From: Anastrepha obliqua
Lineage: Eukaryota; Arthropoda; Insecta; Diptera; Tephritidae
Reading direction: 5' to 3'
Assembly (NCBI RefSeq): GCF_027943255.1
Contig: NW_026562179.1
Span: 2,048,501 to 2,112,500 of the forward strand
DNA length: 64,000 nt
Numbering within the stretch: the stretch's first letter is position 1; each line of letters opens with the position of its first letter. The notes beneath the pieces are model-generated. The model had not been told where the DNA came from. It saw nothing but the letters and a program-made list of their open reading frames with translations, and ran no database searches. Made by a program: the position numbers and the translations under genes. Positions 23,709 through 32,530 of the stretch are shown here, piece by piece.

Positions 23709-23713
23709 CTGAC
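20429..23713 (-). pseudogene. LINE B ORF2: endonuclease (part), RT, RNase H; one nonsense codon
   Basis: About 1,095 codons stay in one frame, broken only by TAA at 22310-22312. Domains in order: partial endonuclease (LILCCDANAQHTIWGSS, RRQEVIDLTL, SCSDHRYIEF), a WWNRELQMLRRESRKFL linker, RT (GDYKSPGPNGIYPAMLKEG, RPISMTSFMLNSLERLVE, RGCPQGGVLSPLLW, catalytic QAYADDVACLVSG), RNase H (FRIFTDGSRTEHGSGSG, FQAEVYAVQEAMNF, CVCSDSQAALMALDS, WVPGYVGIAGNETSDSLAK) and a C-terminal CPACEEEDETAYHFLCVC zinc motif. The stop falls where relatives have a residue of the F-x-D-I-E-G-A-F motif. Between endonuclease and RT the copy is about 15 residues shorter than its relative at 32.7-33.5 kb. The first ATG (23716) lies in the target duplication and is not a true start. 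Confidence 0.9.
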
Positions 23714-24490
23714 CATTGCAGTAATTTTCGGGCAGAAGCCTTTGCGGTTGGAAAGGCTGCAGAAATAGCATTAGCAAGGACATCGAGCAACTCCAACATA
23801 AATATATACGTTGACAGTTAAGCGGCAACAAAGGCAATAAATTCATATGAAATTTCATCTAAAAACGTTCTTAGGACCAGAGAAACCATAGAAAGATTAG
23901 CCGCGGACAGACGGTTACCCATCTTTTGGATATCGGGACATTAGGGCATTGCAAGAAACGATATTGGTCAGATCAGATTGCCAACTTCACACTGTTTGTT
24001 TACATACAATTCGAACAAGAAAACGACATACTGAAACTTTTAAATACGGTATACAATTACATCGCTGCGGACATGAAAACACGGATAGACAAGAGGTAGA
24101 ATAATCTAGCCTCTTGCAAAACCGTGAAAGTCATGTGTACACAGAATGCAGATAAATACGTCAGATTCGTATTAGCCCTGTCTCGAAGGGAAAGCAGAAC
24201 TATAGTACATATGCATATATACTGACAAGCCACAATTTGGTAGCGGCGCACGCATACAAGATGGAAATTACAAACAATGATAGCTGCAGATTTTGCAATG
24301 AACTAGAAGAGGGGGAAACCCTTGAACACCTTCTACATATGTTCTTGCCCTGCAGTAGCTACCCTAATGAAATGTTTAGGAGCTCTACACTATGAGAATT
24401 TAGAATGTCTCTCGGTTAGAGCTTCAGAGCTTTAAAATATCATTAAAAAATCTACTGTCTTTGCGAAACCGCAATGGAGGGTTTTCATTG
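23709..24490 (+). pseudogene. LINE A RNase H remainder and C-terminal Cys motif
   Basis: It resumes with CSNFRAEAFAVGKAAEIALA, then INIYVDS-stop-AATKAINS and FWISGH (RNase H), and later DFAMN and a Cys/His stretch around 24285-24370 resembling CxxC-x-HxxxxC. Several stops are present. The 3' boundary lies near 24490 and no poly-A tail is obvious. Confidence 0.75.
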
Positions 24491-24596
24491 AAAACGATTT
24501 TTCATGCTGTTAGTCCATAAAATTTGGAAAATAAAACAATTTAAGTTGTTTTATTTTATTTTTATTGTAAAATTGAATTTTTTTGTTTAATTTTTA
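24491..24596. other. A/T-rich junction between LINE A and the Jockey fragment
   Basis: T- and A-rich sequence without features. Confidence 0.4.
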
Positions 24597-24879
24597 AATT
24601 GGGCGGTAAGAAGACACTTCGTTGTGGCTTTTGCCAGGCTTGGGTATCATTATTATCTCCAAAAACTTCGATTGAAATGGAATATAGTGGAACTCGATGC
24701 ATGCGTTCATGATGTAAGTCATTTTGTTAGGGCCTTTCTCGGTAGTTTCTTTAGTACTTCAGCCGTTATGAGGGCAAAGCCTGGGCCTTTTCTTGGTCTA
24801 AATTTTGATATTTCACTTACAATTTCTTCTATAGTGAAATGCAATTTCTTCTATTTCAACATATTCTTCGAAAGATATA
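24597..24879 (-). pseudogene. Jockey-like LINE RT fragment, 3'-most piece
   Basis: Minus-strand pieces resemble the start of a Jockey-type RT: ALITAEVLKKLP-like region with stops, LTKMTYIMNACIELHYIPF and GKSHNEVSSYRPI, cut off right after RPI at 24597. It continues upstream at 27017-27141 and 30423-31521, from which it was separated by pogo and RTE insertions. Confidence 0.7.
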
Positions 24880-27016
24880 CAGTGCCAGCTCGCTAATCCG
24901 AATTAATGATTGCAGACCCTGATTCGGATTAACGAGATATTCGGATTACTGGATGTGCTGTTATTATGCTTATAATTCACTATATCCGAAAATAAAACAA
25001 AAGCCAGGATTTCAAAACAAATTTATTTTATTTTTATTAATCAACAATGAAAAAATTAAAGATTTTTATAAATAGGTACATATATACATATGTATATATG
25101 TATTTACATATTACGTTTTTTTTACGTAGATAATTTGTGATATAGGTTTGCTTGTCTTTCAGTGCACATGCTTCTAAAGCCTTGTGCCGCAATTCTTTTA
25201 GCATTAATATGTAATCTGATTTCAGACCTCGTTCCTTTGCCCAATCTATTGAAATATTTAAGGCCTGCAGAGCTTCACGATATTTAACGTGTTTCGTAAT
25301 TAAATGCTCTGGTTCCACATTTTCTGTGTCTGACTCTGAACTACTACACGAAGTATTGTCAGAGTTCATAATCCAGCTAAGAACTTCATCTTCAGAAATA
25401 TGCACTTCATTGTTGCGGTGAAATAAGTTGGTTATTGTGCGAAATTCTTCTGTTTCTTCAACACGATCATTCTCTGGCAACTCTTGTTGTAACAATGATA
25501 GAGGGATGTTATCATCTGAAGCCCACCTCTGAGATTGAATATGCTTCCAACAAGACTTTATAGAAGAATTGGGCACCCTGTCCCAAGATCGTTTAAGCAA
25601 TTCACAAACTGGATTGTTTCAAAAAAATGTCTGAATCATCCGCTACAGAGCTTACCCAAGAGATCTTTTTTGTAAAACAGCTTAGTTAGTCGTATCGCGT
25701 TCTGATCCATGGGTTGAATAATACTAGTAGAATTTAGGGGAAAAAACATAGTTTTATATTGCCCACATTCAGATACCAGCGGCTCTCCATGACACTTCGC
25801 ATTATCCAGTAACAATAAAGCTTTTTTGGGCAAATTATTTTAAATTTGATAGTCTTTTACCTGTGATATAAACGATTTAAAAAACCATTCAGTAAAAATA
25901 TATGTTGTCATCCATGCATTTTTTGATGCGTAATTTTCAACAATATGTTGTTATTTAAACGAACGTGGATTTTTGGATTTCCCAACCACAGCAATGTTAA
26001 GCTTTTGAGTTCCAGATTTGTTGGCACAGCACAAGAAGGTGATTCTCTCTTTGCTCATTTTGGTACCAGAAGCAGACTTTTCTTTACAATGCACTAAAGA
26101 TTTTCCTGGAAACATTTTCCAAAAGAGTCCAGACTCATCAGCATTGTAAATTTGGTCATCAATCAGGTTTTCAGTCTCGATAATGTCATAGAGCTTATTT
26201 TGAAAATCAGGTACAAGATCAAGTCTAGCAGATAAGGATTTGCCGCATATTTTCAAAGTTCGCACAGAAACTCGCTTCTTAAAATTTTGCAACCATCCGT
26301 CACTAGCGTGAAATGATTGATTCGGATACATTTTTTGATGAAGTGATTTAGCTTTTTGTCGTAAAATGGTTTGATGCCGTGACCGCTTCTCTTCAAACCA
26401 AGCATACAACTTAATCTCTAATTCTTCATTCTCTCCCGATTTGAGTGTCTTGCGCTCTTTCAAAAGTTTAGCATCCGAATTCTCAGCAAATCTTATAAAA
26501 TAATAAATTTGTATGTACAGTAATATTTACAGAATACATTTTTTACACAGGTTTTTTACCTTTTAATATTTTCAGCATTTCTTCTTATGTCGCAAATTGT
26601 TGAAGCTCCTATACCAAATTTCTTTGCTAAAACTTTTCCTGATTGTCCACGATTTACTTCTTCTATTATTTTAAGCTTATCAGCTAATGACAGTGTTTTA
26701 TGTGCACGTTTTTTTGCCATGTTATTATATTTAAATTGATGTTTTCGCGACTAATACCACAACTAAACTAATTATTTGCAACAAGATAAATACACACTTA
26801 CATACATTGAAGGCTCTGTATTTCAATAATGTCCCGTTAGTTTTAAAATTCCGTTCATGGTTTTGTAAAAAAACAGACTCAAAAATAAAAAAACAAAAAT
26901 TCGGTTTAACGAGCTTGCAACGAATGCGGACTATAGAGCACGTAATGCGTCATAAATTCAATTCGGATTACTGGATAATTCGGATTATACACCTTCGGAT
27001 TAGCGAGCTGGCACTG
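24880..27016 (-). mobile_element. pogo/Tigger-type DNA transposon inserted in the Jockey LINE
   Basis: The terminal inverted repeats are perfect over 23 bp: 'cagtgccagctcgctaatcc' plus 'gaa' at 24880-24902, mirrored at 26994-27016. Sub-terminal copies of 'attcggatta' occur on both sides. A TA precedes the left end; the expected right TA reads AA. The 2,137-bp size and the encoded CENP-B-like transposase fit the pogo/Tigger group. Confidence 0.85.
25037..26720 (-). pseudogene. pogo/Tigger transposase with probable 68-bp intron
   Basis: Exon 1 (26720-26560) encodes an N-terminal HTH (MAKKRAHKTLSLADKLKIIE, VNRGQSGKVLAKKFGIGAST). The frame then meets GT at 26559 and AG at 26492; removing these 68 bp joins the frame to FAENSDAKLLKERKTLKSG. 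Next come a CENP-B-type DNA-binding domain (FHASDGWLQNFKKR), the catalytic blocks IYNADESGLFWKMFPGKSL and KALLLLDNAKCHG, and IIQPMDQNAIRLTK, a DDD arrangement usual for Tigger. Stops lie at 25951 and near 25840, and a frameshift near 25610 puts the C-terminal acidic region (25037-25600) in another frame. The product would bind the element's ends in the nucleus and is inactive here. Confidence 0.8.
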
Positions 27017-27141
27017 AAGTTTGTTTTGTACATCTTGATGTGGTTGCAATGTTTTCAATAGGGGTACGGCAAACATCTCCGCCTTCTCAATATCGCTCTT
27101 AGCCCACCCTTGGGCGCTATTTGGGTTTCTAATTAGTGGGG
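27017..27141 (-). pseudogene. Jockey-like LINE, middle fragment
   Basis: It reads PLIRNPNSAQGWAKSDIEKA then EMFAVPLLKTLQPH, the linker between endonuclease and RT in Jockey-type LINEs (compare WAESDLEKAHIFARHLSQFF at 40.1 kb). It is bounded by the pogo end and by the RTE target duplication. Confidence 0.7.
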
Positions 27142-30100
27142 GGATGGTTCCATGTGTAGAAGTCCACGCAAGTGGGGAAAGTTACTGATCGCCATTCACT
27201 TGGGAGTGGCCAGGACGATTCTTCTACATATGGTTCAAGCAGCTCACAACGTCCGGGATTAGCCCACGTATCCTCTGGTTAGCTTCCGAACACCCGTTCG
27301 GGAGTGAGCTAAAGTGAGAAGGCGAAGCATCCCAGCATAGCTGGTTGTGCGCTGGGTTTGGGACCCGCCACTTAAAAAGCCCCCCCAATGAAAACAGCAA
27401 CAAAGCCTCGGATGAGAACTGCCTTTACTGATGACGACCCCTGCAAACGAAATAAGGAACACGATTTGAGGGCATGCACCTGGAATGTCCGGTCCCTTAA
27501 TGGGGAAGGTGCCTCTGCCCGGCTGGTTGATGTCCTCGTGAGAGTAAAGGCTGACATCACTGCCATCCAAGAGATGCGATGGACGGGGCAAGGTAAGAAA
27601 AACATAGGACCTTGCGACGTCTACTACAGCTGCCATGTAAAGGAGCGCAAATTCGGTGTCGGATTTGTTGTGGGAGAGAGACTTCGTCGCCAAGTACTGT
27701 CGTTCACTCCGGTGGACGAGCGTCTCGCAACAATCCGCATCAAAGCGCGATTTTTTAACATCTCGCTAATTTGCGCCCACGCCCCGACGGAAGAGAAGGA
27801 CGATGCGACCAAGGATTCTTTCTATGAGCGCTTGGAACGTTCCTATGAGCGCTGCCCCCGCCACGACATAAAAATCGTGCTTGGCGACTTCAACGCCAGG
27901 GTGGGCAAGGAGGGAATTTTTGGTCCCACAGTCGGAAAATTCAGCCTGCACAACGAAACATCCGGTAACGGACAGAGGCTGATCGACTTCGCCGGGGCCC
28001 GAAACATGGTAGTCTGTAGCACCAGATTCCAGCATAAGAAGATTCACCAAGCTACCTGGCTGTCTCCTGATCGAAAAACGCGAAACCAGATCGATCATGT
28101 TGTGATAGATGGAAGACACGCTTCTAGTGTATTAGATGTACGTACGATCCGAGGACCCAACATCGACTCGGATCATTACCTTGTTGCAGCCAAACTGCGC
28201 ACACGCCTCTGTGCAGCAAAAAACGTACATCTACCTACGCAAAGAATGTTCGACATCGAAAAGCTGCAATCACAACAGACAGCCAGAAGATTCGCCACTC
28301 GACTCTCACTCCTGCTCTCGGAGAGCACTGCCCAACACACCGGCATGTGCGAGCAATGGAGCAACATTTCTCGTTCCCTACGTACCGCCGCCGAAGAAGA
28401 AATCGGATTCCGGCGAGCCCGAAAAAACAATTGGTACGACGAGGAATGTCATGCTGCCGCCGAAAGAAAAGATGCCGCCTATAGAGCCACGCTGCGATCG
28501 GGCGCAACGCGAGCCATGTGGGATCGTTACAGAGAGCTAAAAAAGGAAGAGAGACGTATTATCCGACAGAAGAAACGAGAGGCCGAAATACGTGAGTGCG
28601 AGGAGCTTGAGATGCTGGCCAACAGGAACAACGCCCGAAAATTTTACCAGAAAGTTCGGCGGCTTACAGAAGGTTTTAAGACCGGGGCGTTGTCCTGTAA
28701 GAACAAAGACGGCGATCTGGTGACTGACGTACAGAGCAATCTTAAATTATGGAGGGAACACTTCTCGAACCTGTTAAACGGTGACAGCTGCGCATGTCAT
28801 AGAGAATGTGAAGATCCCGATACCCCAATCGTTGACGACGGAATTGTCGTTCCGCTACCCGATCATGACGAGGTGAGAATAGCGATAATGCGGCTAAAGA
28901 ACAACAAAGCCGCGGGTGCCGACGGACTGCCGGCTGAGCTATTCAAACATGGCGGCGAGGAGCTGGTAAGGTGCATGCATCAGCTCCTATGCAGAATATG
29001 GTCGGATGAAAGCATGCCTGCCGATTGGAATTTAAGTGTGCTCTGCCCAATCAATAAGAAGGGCGATCCTGCAATTTGTGCCAATTACCGCGGGATTAGT
29101 CTTCTAAATATCGCCTATAAGGTTCTAGCGAGCGTATTGTGTGAAAGGCTGAAGCCCACCGTCAACCAACTGATTGGACCTTATCAGTGTGGCTTCAGAC
29201 CTGGAAAGTCTACCATCGACCAAATATTTACAATACGCCAAATCTTGGAAAAGACCCATGAAAGGAGAATCGACACACACCATCTTTTCGTCGACTTCAA
29301 AGCTGCATTCGACAGTACAGAAAGGAGTTACCTGTATGCCGCTATGTCTGAATTTGGTATCCCCGCAAAACTAATACGGCTATGTAAGATGACGTTGCTC
29401 AACACCAGCAGCGCCGTCAGAATTGGGAAGGACCTCTCCGAGCCGTTTGATGCCAAACGAGGTTTCAGATAGGGTGACTCGCTGTCGTGTGACTTCTTTA
29501 ACCTGATGTTGGAGAGCATCGTACGAGCCGCAGAACTTAATCGCTCAGGCACAATTTTTTATAAGAGCGTACAATTGCTGGCGTATGCCGATGATATTGA
29601 CATCATCGGCCTTAACAACCGCGCTGTTAGTTCTGCCTTCTCCAAACTGGATAAAGAGGCAAAGCGAATGGGTTTGGTGGTGAACGAGGACAAAACGAAG
29701 TACCTCCTGTCTTCAAACAAACAGTCGGCGCACTCGCGTATCGGCACCCACGTCACTGTAGACAGTTATAATTTTGAGGTTGTAAAAGACTTCGTGTATT
29801 TAGGAACCAGCATTAACACCGATAACAATGTCAGCCTTGAAATCCAACGTAGAATCTCTCTTGCCAACAAGTGCTACTTTGGACTAAGTAGGCAATTGGG
29901 CAGTAAAGTCCTCTCTCGACGAACAAAATTAACACTCTACAAGACTCTCATCATGCCCGTCCTAACGTATGGCGCAGAAGCTTGGACGATGACAACATCC
30001 GATGAAGCGACGCTTGGAGTGTTCGAGAGAAAGATTCTGCGTAAGATTTTTGGACCTTTGCACGTTGGCAACGGCGAATATCGCAGACGATGGAACGATG

Positions 30101-30411
30101 AGCTGTATGAGCTTTACGACGACATAGGCATAGCGCAGCGAATAAAGATCCAGCGGCTTCGTTGGCTGGGTCATGTCGTCCGAATGGATACAAACGCTCC
30201 GGCCTTGAAAGTATTCGATGCGGTACCAGCTGGTGGTAGCAGAGGAAGAGGAAGGCCTCCTCTGCGTTGGAAAGATCAGGTGGAGAAGGACTTGGCTTCA
30301 CTTGATGTGTCCAACTGGCGCCGGCTAGCACGAGAAAGAAACGACTGGCGCGCTTTGTTAATCTCGGCCAAAATCGCGTAAGCGGTTATCGCGCCAATTA
30401 AGAAGAAGAAG
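27142..30411 (+). mobile_element. RTE-clade LINE inserted in the Jockey LINE
   Basis: The 3.27-kb insert is flanked by 'aattagtgggg' at 27131-27141 and 30412-30422. It ends in an (AAG)n tail ('aagaagaagaag'). A single EN-RT frame, lack of a separate ORF1, short length and a microsatellite tail are RTE traits. Confidence 0.85.
27388..30381 (+). pseudogene. RTE endonuclease-reverse transcriptase, one nonsense codon
   Basis: A 997-codon frame is open except for TAG at 29470-29472. Endonuclease (residues ~25-270): CTWNVRSLNGEGASARL, ITAIQEMRWTGQG, LICAHAPTEEK, IVLGDFNARVGKEG, RNQIDHVVID and GPNIDSDHYLVAAKL, so the main catalytic Asp, Asn and His are present. RT (~480-800): NNKAAGADGLPAELFKHGG, CPINKKGDPAICANYRGISL, QCGFRPGKSTIDQIF, HLFVDFKAAFDS, the stop inside the GFR-Q-GDSLSC motif (CAG to TAG would be one C-to-T change), then LLAYADDIDIIG. 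The C-terminal part has LTYGAEAWTMT and a basic RGRGRPPLRWKDQVEKDL segment. The copy is otherwise intact, so the insertion is recent. The start at 27388 is the first in-frame ATG after the 246-bp 5' region. Confidence 0.92.
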
Positions 30412-30422
30412 AATTAGTGGGG

Positions 30423-31521
30423 TATGTTTTACGGCACGTTTTACGCACGCCATCGCTTTCCAAAGAGAATAATCGTTGTTTTTTTCGGCTGATAAATTTT
30501 TCAGTTTTAATTTTAAGGTGTTGTTCTTATATTTCTGTATTTTTTCCTGAGTAGTTTTGTTTGTTTGTTCAGTTCAGTCTTGATAGTCGGGATTCTTGTC
30601 GACTGCCATTTTTCTTTACTCTTCTTGCAATTATTTCTTGAATCTCTTTCGGATATCTGTGCTGAAAATATTTTATTTTAATGTTTGGCGTGCATATCCA
30701 GGCAGCTTTTTATATGTATGCAGTCAGCTTTGCTGTTTCATCTTCGATATCATCTGTATTCTTCATACCGTCGGTTTCGTCGTGTAGGTATCAAGTTAGA
30801 GTATGGTATAAAATAATTCCAATCTGTTAACTCGTTTGAAAGAGTGTTTTGCTCATAAGACTGTGATATGCCATTAATGCACATGTATATAAGCAAATGA
30901 TCGGAGTTCAAATGTGCGCCATCTTGGACTGAGGTCTTGTATGTAATTCGGTATTTGGCTAACCACAAAAAAGTTATTAAATCAGGAATTTTTTTGGTAT
31001 CAAACGGCCAATACGTTGGGCCTGCAGTTGAAATCACTTCACAACCAAATTGGGTTACTGCATTCCATAGATCGCGTCCTTTAGTCGTTGTTAAACGAGA
31101 GCTCCAGTTACCATTTTTGGCATTTAAATCCTCTCCAATTATAAATCTTCCTCTTTTTTAATCATCCGATTTTAAGATATGCCTGCGTAGGCTGTATAGT
31201 GATGTTATGTTTCGTTCGTGTTTTAAGAAGTTGATGCCCACTGATATTTCTTGAAACTCTGGCGAGCTTATTTTTTAATTTTCATAGTGTTTTATTGATT
31301 TTCTTATTATAATTGCGGTATGGCCTCTGGCATTCCGGAAAGTTTGAGCAATACATATTGTATCCTTGGAAAGTGGTGTACACTTGATTGGTTAGATCCA
31401 TTTCTGATATCAAACACACATCAATTTTTTCTTTATGTAATATTAGCTCTAGTTCTTGTTTATGCATGATGATACCGTTTGCGTTCCATGCTATGATTTT
31501 TAGATTTTCATCACACATCAT
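30423..31521 (-). pseudogene. Jockey-like LINE ORF2 endonuclease, 5' piece
   Basis: From ATG 31521 the frame reads LKIIAWNANGIIMHKQELEL and KIDVCLISEMDLTNQVY, the start of an APE endonuclease of Jockey type. After a break near 31280 it continues with FIIGEDLNAKNGNWSSRL around 31100-31145 and with ITFLWLAKYRI and HLNSDHLLIYM (SDH catalytic motif). Stops and frameshifts are scattered. The coding sequence proceeds into 27141 once the RTE insert is ignored. Confidence 0.8.
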
Positions 31522-31625
31522 GAATCTACCGCCATCTCAAGTTTTCCAATGCGATTAAGCAGGTGTTGATTGAAAGTCGACTGTTCTTCTATTTTTTTTT
31601 AGGATTTGGGTAGGGACGTCTTTTT
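31518..31625 (-). pseudogene. Jockey-like LINE ORF1, C-terminal end
   Basis: The minus strand reads EEQSTFNQHLLNRIGKLEMA and ends VDS-stop. The stop TGA overlaps the ORF2 start as ATGA (31521-31518), an arrangement used by many Jockey LINEs for coupled translation. Upstream to about 31690 nothing further is recognisable. Confidence 0.55.
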
Positions 31626-31689
31626 CTTCCGGTTAACTGTTGATTTTTATGGTAGGGTCTGTAGTAGTAGATTCTCTGCGGTCAGAAAT

Positions 31690-32330
31690 ATTTTTTTATT
31701 CCCGTGATAAGTTTATGGATAAGGAAACCCTGGTATCACACGAGCGACTTTCCCTGATGAGTTAGGTTTCAACACTCGAGTGATGACTCGAAGTTGGCAT
31801 AGAATCAGGGTGCTATCCGCGAACTATATTGGCTAGGAAGAGTCCCGGTAATAAACAATGACAAGATAATTACTCCAGCTGGAACCCCCACAAGTGGCAA
31901 TCCACCAGCTTCGGCGGCAAAGGCTCTCAGCTATATGAGCGAGAGCGCATCCTGGAGGAGACGGGGGTTGCTATCGCAATTTACTCTTCTTTATAGACAA
32001 AAAGTCGTTTTCTTGTTTTGGTGGGCTTGCGTTATGAAGTCACTGCGGTGGCAGCACGACCTCCATAGAAAGCATGGAAATCGAAGATCATGGCAAGGAG
32101 GAAAAGGAGAAAGCGGTTAGCAAGGCTCATGCGGGAGAAATCCTCCTGTGGCTCTGCCGGCTCTTCTGCGTCTGTGTCTCCCAAAAGACTTCGGTCAGCG
32201 AACTGTCACTCACGGAAGCCATCGAGTAAGCCAGGACTAGTCTGCAGCAGATGTCCTGTTCTGCCTATGTGCCCAGAATCCGGGCATCAGCATAAGGCTT
32301 TGACGAGTCCTTTCGCACACCAAGGGTAGC
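31690..32330 (+). pseudogene. LINE B-family copy: 5' UTR and ORF1 leader
   Basis: GC-richer DNA with a short frame (32090-32329) reading SSCGSAGSSASVSPKRLRSA, a Ser-rich leader ending in a basic patch as in ORF1 of these LINEs. No knuckles or other domain follow because the copy is interrupted at about 32330. Its link to the ORF2 remnant downstream is by position and orientation. Confidence 0.45.
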
Positions 32331-32530
32331 ACCCAGGAAGGGTGATTGGCTCGGACGGTTCCTGTATCTACTGTCTCTTGATTGTCCAGTTGCACATATT
32401 AACAAACATAACAATAATGTAATGTAATGCAATGATATAAGCCATGGGTCTTTAGGAGACGCAATATTATAAGACAGAGATTCGGGTAGACCTAGGACCG
32501 GTCTTATAATATCATCCCATTTCACTGCAA
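32331..32530. other. Short interruption within the LINE B-family copy
   Basis: About 200 bp without coding similarity, containing a hairpin-forming pair 'atattataagac' (about 32465) and 'gtcttataatat' (about 32500). It could be the relic of a small insert. Confidence 0.35.

Noticed and set aside
27259..28540. Long frames on the opposite strand and alternative frames over the RTE endonuclease
   Set aside because: They overlap the well-supported EN-RT frame and show no domains.
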